This document shows positions 1 to 7,215 of a stretch of 12,576 bases of DNA, one piece after another (the stretch's first letter is position 1; each line of letters begins with the position of its first letter). The stretch is from Gammaproteobacteria bacterium (GTDB lineage: Bacteria; Pseudomonadota; Gammaproteobacteria; Steroidobacterales; Steroidobacteraceae). A model generated the notes under the pieces. The model was not told where the DNA came from. It worked only from the letters and a program-made list of their open reading frames with translations, and did no database searches. The stretch lies in NCBI GenBank assembly GCA_030040235.1, contig JASHUC010000334.1, positions 1-12,576 on the forward strand, read 5' to 3'. The translations under genes and the position numbers were made by a program.

Positions 1-8
1 CGAACGAC

Positions 9-992
9 ATGCAGATGCGACCTCTCGGCAGGACGGGCGAGCGGCTCTCGGCGCTCGGCTTCGGGTGCATGGGGCTCGTCGGATGGTATGGGCCGCGCGA
101 CGATGCCGAGGCCCGCGCGACCTTGCTCGAGGCGATCGATCGAGGCGTGAACCATCTCGATACGGCCTCGAGCTATCAGGGTGGGGAGAACGAGCGCTTC
201 GTCGGGTCGGTGATTCGCGGCCGGCGCGAGCGGGTATTCCTCGCCTCCAAGTTCGGCATCACGCGCACCGCCGACGGTACGCTCGCCATCGATAATCGGC
301 CGGCCTCGGTGCGAGCGGCGGTCGCCGCGAGCCTCGAGCGCCTGGGGACCGAGCCGATCGACCTCTATTACCTGCACCGCATCGACCGCAGCGTGCCCAT
401 CGAGGAGTCGGTCGGCACACTCGCGGCGCTGGTCCGCGAGGGCAAGATTCGCTACATCGGCCTGTCGGAATGCAGTGCCGCGACGCTGCGACGCGCCTGC
501 GCGGTGCATCCCATCGCCGCCGTTCAAAGCGAGTACTCGGTGTGGACGCGCGACCCGGAGGGCGGGGTGCTCGCCGCCTGTCGCGAGCTCGGCGTCGCGC
601 TCGTCGCCTATAGCCCGCTCGGGCGGGGGTTTCTCGCCGGCAACTTCCAGCGCGCCGATGAGCTGCCGGCGCAGGATATCCGGCGCCACCAGCCGCGATT
701 CCAGGGGCCGCACGCCGAGCACAACGCGCGGATCGCCGCGGCCTTGGGTGAGCTCGCGCGGCGCAAAGGTTGCACGGCCGCGCAGCTCGCCCTCGCCTTC
801 CTGTTCGGACAGGGCGAGGACATTCTGCCGATCCCCGGAATGAAGCGCCGCGACCACCTCGAGGAGAATCTGGGCGCACTCACGATCGCGCTCTCGGACG
901 CCGAGCGGGAGGCCCTGCGGGCACTCGTCGATGAGATCGGGGTGCGCGGCGAGCGCTACCCCGGTGCGATGCTCGGTGCGCTCGACGGGTGA
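9..992 (+). CDS. Aldo/keto reductase, NADPH-dependent (YajO/AKR13-like)
   Basis: This 327-residue protein is a full-length soluble aldo/keto reductase with a TIM-barrel fold. The family reduces aldehydes and ketones with NAD(P)H. The catalytic tetrad is visible: D51 and Y56 in the DTASSY stretch, K81 in LASKFG and H123 in YLHRID. A C-terminal cofactor-binding segment near residues 274-291 (PIPGMKRRDHLEEN) fits the NADPH 2'-phosphate site. There is no signal peptide or membrane segment. The start is uncertain between ATG at 9 and the in-frame ATG at 15, because only eight bases lie upstream and no Shine-Dalgarno site is in the window. The gene converges on ligK with 24 bases between them. The physiological substrate cannot be read from the sequence; aryl aldehydes or sugar-derived carbonyls are typical. 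Family is certain, substrate unknown. Confidence 0.95.
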   Translation: MQMRPLGRTGERLSALGFGCMGLVGWYGPRDDAEARATLLEAIDRGVNHLDTASSYQGGENERFVGSVIRGRRERVFLASKFGITRTADGTLAIDNRPASVRAAVAASLERLGTEPIDLYYLHRIDRSVPIEESVGTLAALVREGKIRYIGLSECSAATLRRACAVHPIAAVQSEYSVWTRDPEGGVLAACRELGVALVAYSPLGRGFLAGNFQRADELPAQDIRRHQPRFQGPHAEHNARIAAALGELARRKGCTAAQLALAFLFGQGEDILPIPGMKRRDHLEENLGALTIALSDAEREALRALVDEIGVRGERYPGAMLGALDG

Positions 993-1020
993 TGCGGCGC
1001 TACGGCTACTGCGGCGCTAC
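993..1020. repeat. 11-bp direct repeat at convergent gene ends
   Basis: TGCGGCGCTAC occurs at 993-1003 and again at 1010-1020, separated by GGCTAC. The second copy overlaps the stop codon of ligK (minus-strand TAG at 1017-1019). The related 14-mer GCGGCGCTACTTGT, present at 1011-1024, recurs at 1766-1779 across the stop codon of the DUF4340 gene. No T-run or strong hairpin makes this a recognisable terminator. It may be a small duplication at gene ends, or chance in GC-rich DNA. Confidence 0.6.
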
Positions 1021-1694
1021 TTGTACTGCAGCCCGAGCGCTTTGAGCTTCTCGCGCATCTCGTAGAGGTCGAGCCCGAGCTCGCCCGCGGCGAGCCGCTT
1101 GCGCTTGCCCTCCTCGGCGTCGATGCGCTTCTTGGCCGCCTGCGCAACCGTCGCGGCCTCGGCGCGCGCGACCACGACGACTCCGTCATCGTCCGCGACC
1201 ACCACGTCTCCGGGCTCGATCCGCTGGGCCGCACAGACGATGGGCACGTTGACCGAGCCCAAGGTTGCCTTCACCGTGCCTTGGGCCGAGATCGCCCGGC
1301 TCCAGACCGGGAATTTCATCTCGGTGAGGGTTGCCACATCGCGCACACCGGCATCGATCACGAGTCCGCGCACGCCGTGTGCCCTGAGCGAGGTGGCGAG
1401 CAGATCGCCGAAATAGCCATCCGTGCATGGCGAGGTCGGTGCGACCACGAGCACATCCTCCGGGCGGCACACCTCTATGGCGACATGGATCATCCAGTTG
1501 TCACCGGGCGGCACGAGCACGGTGACGGCGGAGCCGCAGACGGTGGCGCCGGTGTAGATCGGTCGCATGTAGCTCGCGAGCAGCCCGGTGCGCCCCTGCG
1601 CCTCGTGCACCGTCGCGACGCCATAGCTGCCGAGCGCCGAAACCACAGCCGAATCCGCTCGCGCGATCTCGCGCACGACGATGTGCTTGCTCAT
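1017..1694 (-). CDS. ligK: 4-carboxy-4-hydroxy-2-oxoadipate aldolase / oxaloacetate decarboxylase
   Basis: This 225-residue protein belongs to the RraA-fold class II pyruvate aldolases. The enzyme splits 4-carboxy-4-hydroxy-2-oxoadipate into pyruvate and oxaloacetate, the last step of protocatechuate 4,5-cleavage (also used for gallate). Family members also decarboxylate oxaloacetate. The metal and pyruvate-binding signature D-x20-R-D is exact: D97 in GYFGDLLA, then R118 and D119 in DAGVRD. RraA itself, the RNase E inhibitor, lacks this full motif, which argues for an enzyme. Conserved family stretches include [10 protein letters not shown] (26-35), [13 protein letters not shown] (62-74) and the C-terminal [17 protein letters not shown] at 1694 has GGAGA six bases upstream. 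Length matches the family (about 225-235). It follows the DUF4340 gene by 77 bases but is probably transcribed from its own promoter. No ligAB, ligC, ligI or ligJ homologue is in the window. Confidence 0.94.
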   Translation of the reverse strand: MSKHIVVREIARADSAVVSALGSYGVATVHEAQGRTGLLASYMRPIYTGATVCGSAVTVLVPPGDNWMIHVAIEVCRPEDVLVVAPTSPCTDGYFGDLLATSLRAHGVRGLVIDAGVRDVATLTEMKFPVWSRAISAQGTVKATLGSVNVPIVCAAQRIEPGDVVVADDDGVVVVARAEAATVAQAAKKRIDAEEGKRKRLAAGELGLDLYEMREKLKALGLQYK

Positions 1695-1700
1695 CGGAGT

Positions 1701-1705
1701 TCTCC
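1701..1705 (-). promoter_or_regulatory. Shine-Dalgarno of ligK inside a small inverted repeat
   Basis: On the minus strand, GGAGA lies six bases before the ligK ATG. It sits within the inverted repeat CGGAG-TT-CTCCG (1695-1706), beside the 8-bp palindrome CGGATCCG (1705-1712). A two-base loop cannot fold as such, so any regulatory role is speculative. The site mainly supports the chosen start. Confidence 0.6.
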
Positions 1706-1726
1706 GGATCCGCGGGAAGATGGGCA

Positions 1727-1755
1727 GCTATAGTAATCGGCGCCGCCGGTGCCAA
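1727..1755 (-). promoter_or_regulatory. Candidate sigma70 promoter for ligK
   Basis: On the minus strand, TTGGCA (1750-1755, five of six matches to TTGACA) is followed after exactly 17 bases by TATAGC (1727-1732, four of six matches to TATAAT). Transcription would start near 1720, giving a leader of about 25 bases before the ligK ATG. The site lies between the DUF4340 stop and ligK, so ligK could be expressed apart from the ABC operon. The -10 match is imperfect and has not been tested. Confidence 0.45.
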
Positions 1756-1765
1756 CCACCCGCGA

Positions 1766-1779
1766 GCGGCGCTACTTGT
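1766..1779. repeat. Distant copy of the gene-end motif
   Basis: GCGGCGCTACTTGT is identical to 1011-1024. In both places the minus strand reads AAG-TAG-CGCCGC, so ligK and the DUF4340 gene end with the same lysine codon, stop codon and following bases. See the direct-repeat entry at 993-1020. Confidence 0.55.
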
Positions 1780-2851
1780 CCGCCTTGGCCGGCAGGAGCT
1801 TCGCGGCCCGGTGCGCCCCTTTACCCTTGCCCTTGCTCTCGCTCTTGGCGACCACCGGCAGCGGTTTGAGCAGCCCATCGAGCGGCTGGAAGAGCGAATC
1901 GTACTTGTAGCCGAGCACCTCGATGTCCCAGCCCCCGAAACGGGAATTGAGCGCCTGCGCCTCCTGCTCGGTCGTCTTCGAGGAAGACTGCGCCTTGAGC
2001 TCGATGAAGCGTCGATCCCCGTCCTTGCGCCCCAGCACATCGACCGTGAGCCCATCGAAGGTCTGGAAGGTCGCATGGTCGGGGAAGGCCCCGGGGCTCG
2101 TGGACTTGTGGATGTCATCGAGCGTGAGGGAGGTGAGCGCGCTGGCCAGGGGGTTCGCGGCCGAAACGCTGGCAAGCTCCCGGCCCTTCGGCAGATCCGG
2201 CACCGTGAAGTCCGCCACCTTCGCCGAGGGTCGCGTGACGGTGTAGGCGGGGCCGGCCGCCGGGTGCTCCGCCACGTCCTTCACGCGGCTCTGCGAGACG
2301 TCGATGACGTTCTCATCGAGCCAGCGCCGGGGATCGGCCTCCGGGAGGATTTGGGGTGAGACGAGAAGGCTCTGCCCGGTGCCCGCGACCCGCACGAAGC
2401 TCGAGTCCGTCCCGGAGGGATTGCCCACGATGAGGCTCAGCGTCTTGCCCGGCTCGACCAGCTCGATGCGTGTACCGCCCGCCTTGGGCGAGCTCACATC
2501 CTCCACGCCGATCTCCGGATAGCTCGCCGGGTCCGTGGTCTTGTCCTCGACGACCTTGAGCTGTGCGAGGTCGAGGAGGAGCTTGCGCACGCGGCTTCCG
2601 TCGGCGGGGAATCCCCGCTCGAGGATGAGCCAGTCATTCGTACCCTTGCGCAGCGTCGTTCGCGTGCCGTCGCCCTTGTAGAGATGCACTTCGGTGATCG
2701 AGTTGACCGAGTGCTCGAGTCCGGGAAGGACGAGCTCGCCCGAGTGCTCCTGGTCGGAGGTCGGCTGGCGCGAGGAAACCCAGAGCGCGAGTGCGATCAC
2801 CGCCACGCCGGCGGCGATCAGGACGGTAAGACGGCGCGAATTGAGCATCAT
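1772..2851 (-). CDS. DUF4340 domain protein of a Gld-like ABC module
   Basis: I start this gene at the ATG at 2851 (359 residues). That start gives MMLNSRR followed by a hydrophobic segment at about residues 8-26, and it overlaps the upstream stop as ATGA (2848-2851), the usual sign of translational coupling. An open frame continues to 2974, but the added residues are charged and lie wholly within the previous gene. After the membrane anchor, a large probably periplasmic beta-rich region fits DUF4340, including the C-terminal SRFGGWDIEVLGYKYDSLF stretch (303-321). The last 24 residues (336-359) form a flexible lysine-rich tail with seven Lys and one Arg. DUF4340 proteins regularly follow GldG-like auxiliary proteins in ABC operons and probably join the same complex. 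The biochemical role is unknown. No catalytic motif is visible. Confidence 0.88.
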   Translation of the reverse strand: MMLNSRRLTVLIAAGVAVIALALWVSSRQPTSDQEHSGELVLPGLEHSVNSITEVHLYKGDGTRTTLRKGTNDWLILERGFPADGSRVRKLLLDLAQLKVVEDKTTDPASYPEIGVEDVSSPKAGGTRIELVEPGKTLSLIVGNPSGTDSSFVRVAGTGQSLLVSPQILPEADPRRWLDENVIDVSQSRVKDVAEHPAAGPAYTVTRPSAKVADFTVPDLPKGRELASVSAANPLASALTSLTLDDIHKSTSPGAFPDHATFQTFDGLTVDVLGRKDGDRRFIELKAQSSSKTTEQEAQALNSRFGGWDIEVLGYKYDSLFQPLDGLLKPLPVVAKSESKGKGKGAHRAAKLLPAKADK

Positions 2852-4818
2852 GGGCTGGTGGAGGCGGACGCTGCGTCCGCGGTGTGCGATGAGCCGCGCG
2901 ACGGGGGTGAGCCCGAGGGCGCGGAGGAGGCCGACTGCACCGCGGCGGAGGTCCGGCGGCGGCGCCTGCGCCACCCGAGGAGCAGCGCGATCGCGGCGAA
3001 GAGCGCCGGCACCACCACGATGTTGATGATCTTGAGGGTATTGCCGAGCCGGTCGATATCCTGATCGAGGCTCAGGCGCACCGCGCGCAGCTGCTTGCGG
3101 ATGGTGAGCCGCTCCTGCTGGAAGTGATCGAGCTCCTGCTCCTGCTCGGGCGTGAGGATCAGCGCGGTCTTGTCGTTGCGCCGTGATTGAAGGGCGGTGA
3201 GCTTGTCCTCGGTCTGGTGCAGCTCGGTCTCGAGCTCCTGCTCCTTGGCGTGGAAGCGCGCATCGGCCTGCGCGCGCAGCTGCTCGACGCGCGTGAAGGG
3301 CCGGGTGAACGCCGCGCGCCCGCGCACGCTGATGAGGTCGTCGCTCCCCGAGAGGTTATCGAGCGCGTTGGCGACGAAGTCGCCGTTGTTCGCCCAGGGC
3401 TGCACGATGCGCTGGCCGAACAGGTTCTGCTCGCGCACCCAGAGGAAATCCCCGAGCATGTCGGTGTCGGCGACCACGACCAGATCGATGGGCTTCACCG
3501 AGGCCTTGAGCGCGGGCTCACCGGCGATCGGCTGCACGCCTGCGGGAGGTCCCCCCGGGAACGCGGACTTCACATCGCCCGTCACGCGGGCGGCGATGGT
3601 GTAGCGCTTGCCCGTCGGATGAAAGCCATCGAGCAGCGTCGAGGGATCCGACAGCATCACGAACCGCGAGGCCGGCAGCGGCTCCGATGCGGTGCTGGTT
3701 GAAAGCAGCGGCTCGAATCTGACGGTCGCGCCTTTCTTCGGCTCGAGGAAGCCGGCGGTCGCGACATTGATGTTGGAAAGGCCGGCGGTGATCACGTCCG
3801 TGTGATTGATGCTCGACTGGTCGAGCCCGAGGATGCCGATGTGGCGCACGGGAGCTCCGCCCTCGCGCATGGTGACGCTGAGCGCGTGATCGGCATCACC
3901 GATGATCTCGTGAGGATCGAAATTCACGCCCCACGCCGAGAGCAGCGGCTCCAGATGCGAGCTGTGATCGGCGGCGAGCGCGGCGAGCGGGTTCGAGGGA
4001 TCGGCGCCCGCGCGGTCCTGCTCGGCGAGCGGATCGACGAAGGCGAGGATGTGGCCGCCGCGCAGGGCGAACTGGTCGATCGCGTACTCCGTGGCGGGGG
4101 AGAGATTCTTCGGATGCACGAGCACGAGGACGCTCACGTCCGGGTCGATGCGCGTGAGATGGGTGTCGAGCTGGCGCACGGTGAAGAGCTGCTGCGCCTG
4201 CTGAAGCACGACCCACGGTTCGGTCGGCTGCCCGCTCGCCGGGTCGAAGCCGCCTCCCATCGGCAGGCTCGAGAGCCAGCCGACCACGGGCTTGTTCGGA
4301 TCCGCGAGCTGATAGACGACCTTCATCACGTCGTATTCGAGGAACTGCTCCTTGCTCGGATCGAAGAAGTCGATGGCGGCGTGACCGTCGGTCGAGTTGG
4401 TGCCGGCGAGGCCGAAGTACAGCGACTCGCCCGAGTTGCCGATCGGAACGGCGCGCACCCCGAGGTCCGTCGCCCGGTCCTCATCGTCGGAGAAGGGCTG
4501 CGGATCGACGATGTGCAGGCGCAGCTTGCCGTCGGAGCGGGCGGCGAGCTCCTCGAGCAAATCCTGCACACGGTTCGCGTAGGTCTTGATCTGCGGGACC
4601 TGATCGGCCGCCTGCGAGCTGTAGTAGAAGTACAGGTTGATCGGCTGCTTGAGGCTCTTGAGGATGCGGTTGGTGCCGGGCGCGGTGGTGTACAGATGAT
4701 TCTGCGTGAGATCGATCTGCCAGCCGCGCAGCGCGTGATCGAGAAGGATGGTGAGGCCCGCGAAGATCAAAGCCAGCGCGAGCAGCGCACCTCCCCCGAG
4801 CGTGAGTCGTTTGTTCAT
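2848..4818 (-). CDS. GldG-like ABC transporter auxiliary protein
   Basis: This 656-residue protein matches the ABC_transp_aux/GldG family. It has an N-terminal membrane segment (about 9-27) and a conserved region starting WQIDLTQNHLYTTAPGT (33-49). A large periplasmic domain with a GATase1-like core follows, roughly 60-460, including ILAFVDP (257-263) and DTDMLGD (451-457). The family-typical NGDFVANALDNLSGSDDLI lies at 478-496. A long coiled coil (about 508-592) leads to a second membrane segment (about 594-615). Then come RRRRRR (617-622) and a Ser/Ala-rich tail, which by the positive-inside rule should be cytoplasmic. In Bacteroidetes, GldG partners GldA and GldF and is needed for gliding; here it more likely assists an unknown export or envelope function. 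It starts 16 bases after the permease stop, with no strong Shine-Dalgarno site, and overlaps the DUF4340 gene by four bases. Confidence 0.92.
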   Translation of the reverse strand: MNKRLTLGGGALLALALIFAGLTILLDHALRGWQIDLTQNHLYTTAPGTNRILKSLKQPINLYFYYSSQAADQVPQIKTYANRVQDLLEELAARSDGKLRLHIVDPQPFSDDEDRATDLGVRAVPIGNSGESLYFGLAGTNSTDGHAAIDFFDPSKEQFLEYDVMKVVYQLADPNKPVVGWLSSLPMGGGFDPASGQPTEPWVVLQQAQQLFTVRQLDTHLTRIDPDVSVLVLVHPKNLSPATEYAIDQFALRGGHILAFVDPLAEQDRAGADPSNPLAALAADHSSHLEPLLSAWGVNFDPHEIIGDADHALSVTMREGGAPVRHIGILGLDQSSINHTDVITAGLSNINVATAGFLEPKKGATVRFEPLLSTSTASEPLPASRFVMLSDPSTLLDGFHPTGKRYTIAARVTGDVKSAFPGGPPAGVQPIAGEPALKASVKPIDLVVVADTDMLGDFLWVREQNLFGQRIVQPWANNGDFVANALDNLSGSDDLISVRGRAAFTRPFTRVEQLRAQADARFHAKEQELETELHQTEDKLTALQSRRNDKTALILTPEQEQELDHFQQERLTIRKQLRAVRLSLDQDIDRLGNTLKIINIVVVPALFAAIALLLGWRRRRRRTSAAVQSASSAPSGSPPSRGSSHTADAASASTSP

Positions 4819-4834
4819 GGCGGCACCGCAGCAG

Positions 4835-5569
4835 TTACTCGGCCTTGCGCATATCGAGCACGACGGCCGTCGCGATCAGAAAGTACGCGATGAGCATCAC
4901 GAAGTAGATCACGTCGCGCAGGTCGAGAACGCCCTTCGCGATGGAATCGAAATGGGTCAGCAGCGACAGCGAGGCGATGGCATCGACGAGCGCCTGGGGC
5001 AGCCAGGCATGGAACGCATCGAGCACCATCGGGTAGCCCGCGAGCAGGAATACGAAGCAGGCGACCACGCCGAGGATGAAGGCGACCACCTGGTTGCGCG
5101 TGAGCGCCGACATGCACGAGCCGATCGCGAGGAACCCCGCGGCGAGCAGCAAACTGCCGGCGTAAGCGGCGAGGATCGCGCCATTGTCGGGCGAGCCGAG
5201 ATAGTTGACGGTGATCCACAGCGGGAAGGTGAGCGCGAGGGCGATGCCCGCGAAGATCCACGCGGCGAGGAACTTGCCGAACACCGCCTGCCACAGTGTC
5301 ACCGGCTGGGTCATGAGCAGCTCGATGCTGCCGCTCTTGCGCTCCTCGGCCCACAGGCGCATGGAGATCGCGGGAATGAGGAACAGATACAGCCAGGGAT
5401 GGAAGTTGAAGAACGGGTCGAGATCGGCCTGTCCGCGCTCGTAGAAGCCGCCCAGGTAGAACGTGAACCAGCTCGCGAGCACGAGGAAGATCACGATGAA
5501 GATGTAGGCGATCGGTGTCGCGAAATAGCTGCCGAGCTCGCGGCGCATGATGATGCCCACGTTGCGCAT
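4835..5569 (-). CDS. ABC-2 type permease, GldF-like
   Basis: This 244-residue integral membrane protein has about six hydrophobic segments (approximately 20-40, 57-71, 100-122, 131-155, 160-180, 222-240). Its cytoplasmic loop WAEERKSGSIELLMTQPVT (73-91) is typical of ABC-2 permeases of the GldF/NosY type, where it contacts the ATPase. The start at 5569 (MRNVGIIMRRELGSYF) is supported by a perfect AGGAGG nine bases upstream and by family-typical length. The open frame reaches 5668, but that extension lies in the ATPase gene and looks non-family. It would form the membrane channel with the ATPase encoded just upstream and the GldG-like protein downstream. The transported substrate, if any, cannot be deduced. 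Confidence 0.93.
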   Translation of the reverse strand: MRNVGIIMRRELGSYFATPIAYIFIVIFLVLASWFTFYLGGFYERGQADLDPFFNFHPWLYLFLIPAISMRLWAEERKSGSIELLMTQPVTLWQAVFGKFLAAWIFAGIALALTFPLWITVNYLGSPDNGAILAAYAGSLLLAAGFLAIGSCMSALTRNQVVAFILGVVACFVFLLAGYPMVLDAFHAWLPQALVDAIASLSLLTHFDSIAKGVLDLRDVIYFVMLIAYFLIATAVVLDMRKAE

Positions 5570-5578
5570 GCGCGCAGC

Positions 5579-5584
5579 CCTCCT
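5579..5584 (-). promoter_or_regulatory. Perfect Shine-Dalgarno AGGAGG of the permease
   Basis: On the minus strand, AGGAGG lies nine bases before the permease ATG and overlaps the TAG stop codon of the ATPase gene (5583-5585). This decides the permease start and implies coupled translation of ATPase and permease. Confidence 0.85.
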
Positions 5585-6503
5585 AGACGGTGATAGTACG
5601 GAAGACTTCGTCGAGCCGCCCCGATTCCAGGTGCAGCTCCTTGAGCGCCAGGCCGCGCCGAGCGGCAAGCTCGCTCACGGCCGGTAGAATCGTGGCGCCC
5701 GCCCGCGGCAGCGCCGTGAGCCGCGCTTCCCGATCGATCACCTCGACTTCGGCGACCGTGGGGAGCGAGGCGATTGCAGCGCGCATCTCGGCGAGCTGCT
5801 CGGCGCGCTCGAGACGGATCGACACCGCGTTGTGATAGCGCGACTGCGTCGCGAGGCCGTGCGGGGAGTCATCGGCGACGATGCGTCCGCGCGCGATGAT
5901 GATCGCCCGGTTACAGACCGCGTCGACCTCCTCGAGGATGTGGGTGGAGATGACGATGATCTTGTCGCGCGACATCTCGTTGATGAGTGTGCGGACCTCG
6001 TGCTTCTGATTCGGGTCGAGCCCGTCGGTCGGCTCATCGAGGATCAGCACCGGCGGATTGTGCATGATGGCGAGCGCAAGGCCCACCCGCCGGCGAAAGC
6101 CCTTCGAGAGCGTCTCGACGCTCTGCTCGAGCACCGCCTCGAGCTGCAGTCGCCCGATCACATAATCGAGCCGCGAGCGGCGCGCACTGCCGAGGTCGCG
6201 CAGCTCCGCGACGAATTCCAGAAAGCCGCGCACCGTCATCTCGCCGTACGCGGGCGCTCCCTCCGGGAGATATCCGAGGGAGGACTTCGCGGCGAGTGCG
6301 TCCTCCACGACATCGTGCCCGCAGATGCTCGCGCGACCCGAGGTGGGCGTGATGAACCCCGCAAGCATCCGCATCGTGGTCGTCTTGCCCGCCCCGTTGG
6401 GGCCGAGGAAGCCGAGCACCTCCCCGGGGCGAACCTCGAAACTCACGTTATCCACCGCCGTGAGCGCGCCGTAGCGCTTGCAGAGCTGTTCGGTCTTGAT
6501 CAT
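5583..6503 (-). CDS. ABC transporter ATP-binding protein, GldA/NatA-like
   Basis: This 306-residue protein is the motor subunit of the module. It has Walker A GPNGAGKT (34-41), a GYLPE segment at the Q-loop position (77-81), the signature LSKGFRRRV (132-140), Walker B VLILDEP with catalytic E157 (152-158), D-loop GLDP (161-164) and H-loop H188. LSKG in place of LSGG is common in the GldA/NatA group and does not suggest inactivity. Residues from about 215 onward form the extra C-terminal domain usual in this subfamily (DUF4162-like). It is the first gene of the four-gene module. The ATG at 6503 begins the expected MIKTEQLCKRYG sequence, although no clear Shine-Dalgarno site precedes it. The protein should hydrolyse ATP at the cytoplasmic face of the permease. 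Confidence 0.95.
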   Translation of the reverse strand: MIKTEQLCKRYGALTAVDNVSFEVRPGEVLGFLGPNGAGKTTTMRMLAGFITPTSGRASICGHDVVEDALAAKSSLGYLPEGAPAYGEMTVRGFLEFVAELRDLGSARRSRLDYVIGRLQLEAVLEQSVETLSKGFRRRVGLALAIMHNPPVLILDEPTDGLDPNQKHEVRTLINEMSRDKIIVISTHILEEVDAVCNRAIIIARGRIVADDSPHGLATQSRYHNAVSIRLERAEQLAEMRAAIASLPTVAEVEVIDREARLTALPRAGATILPAVSELAARRGLALKELHLESGRLDEVFRTITV

Positions 6504-6618
6504 GCGACTAGCCGGTCTGAGAAGGACGCTTGTAAGAAAGTTCCCCGCAGCGGGCGGATTCTAAGGGTGGAAGGCGCCAAAGTGCGAACCCGGTCACCCC
6601 GGGGCGCCGCACACCCGA
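6504..6618 (-). promoter_or_regulatory. Leader region of the ABC operon, weak -10 candidate
   Basis: This 115-base stretch separates the rhomboid stop from the ATPase start. On the minus strand, TAGAAT (6558-6563, five of six matches to TATAAT) could be a -10 box, giving a leader of about 48 bases. The only -35 candidate, TTCGCA 19 bases further up, is poor. An inverted repeat CCCGC-A-GCGGG lies just downstream of the -10 (6544-6554). The placement fits an operon promoter, but the consensus match is weak. Confidence 0.3.
6573..6608 (-). terminator. GC-rich hairpins after the rhomboid gene (weak terminator candidate)
   Basis: CCCGG (6589-6593) pairs with CCGGG (6599-6603) around a five-base loop, and two GGCGCC copies (6573-6578 and 6603-6608) flank it. 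This lies just downstream of the rhomboid stop. No T-run follows in the rhomboid direction, so it is not a classical intrinsic terminator. Read-through into the ABC operon remains possible. Confidence 0.2.
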
Positions 6619-7215
6619 TCACCAGGGAGGACGCAGTGTGCGGTCGTGCGTCTGCCAATAAAGGATCACGAGGGCAGCGCCTGCCATCCCGCCGAGGTGC
6701 GCGAAGTGCGCGACGCCCGACTCGGTGCCGGTGACTCCGAGGACGAGCTCGAGCACCCCATAGAGGGTCACGAACAGCCACGCAGGCAAGGGGATGGGGA
6801 TGGGCAGGAGAATCAGCCGCTGGCGCGGAAAGTAGTACGCGAAGGCGAGCAGCACGCCGAAGATCCCGCCCGATGCGCCGATGGTCGGCTCTTGTGTCCC
6901 CGACAGGTAGCTCGTCAGGAGCTGGATGCCGGCGGCGGAGAGCAAGCTCGCAAAGTACAGCACGAGAAATCGCCGGCTCCCCCAGTACTGCTCGATCGCG
7001 GGACCGAACATGAACAGCGCGAACATGTTGAAGAAGATGTGCGTGATGCTGCCGTGGAGGAAGGCATACGTCACGACCTGCCAGAGGTGGAAATTGGGGC
7101 CGATCGACCACAGCGCGAGGAGGAGGTCGTAAACGTGGCCGGTGAGCACCTGCAGCACGAAGACGGCGATGTTGGCGAGGATGAGATTGCGCGTCGCCGC
7201 AGGCAGGTTGAGCAT
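6619..7215 (-). CDS. Rhomboid family intramembrane serine protease
   Basis: This 198-residue protein is a minimal six-helix rhomboid with no added domain. Rhomboids cut membrane-spanning substrates inside the lipid bilayer of the inner membrane. The catalytic dyad is present: S115 in GASGG and H173 in AHLGG. The oxyanion and structural residues H59 and N63 are in SITHIFFNM, equivalent to H150 and N154 of E. coli GlpG. Hydrophobic segments cover nearly the whole chain, and the C-terminus is short and basic. The start at 7215 is the only plausible one because the next Met, M64, would remove the first helix and H59. There is no evident Shine-Dalgarno site before it. It points away from the MFS gene and lies 115 bases upstream of the ABC operon on the same strand. 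Its substrate is unknown. Confidence 0.95.
   Translation of the reverse strand: MLNLPAATRNLILANIAVFVLQVLTGHVYDLLLALWSIGPNFHLWQVVTYAFLHGSITHIFFNMFALFMFGPAIEQYWGSRRFLVLYFASLLSAAGIQLLTSYLSGTQEPTIGASGGIFGVLLAFAYYFPRQRLILLPIPIPLPAWLFVTLYGVLELVLGVTGTESGVAHFAHLGGMAGAALVILYWQTHDRTLRPPW

Noticed and set aside
1017..1694. RraA, the RNase E inhibitor, as the identity of the ligK product
   Set aside because: The complete D-x20-R-D metal and pyruvate motif and the C-terminal [14 protein letters not shown] stretch indicate the aldolase branch.
2852..2974. Upstream extension of the DUF4340 gene
   Set aside because: It would overlap the GldG-like gene by over 120 bases and place charged non-family residues before the membrane anchor; the ATGA start at 2851 explains the gene better.
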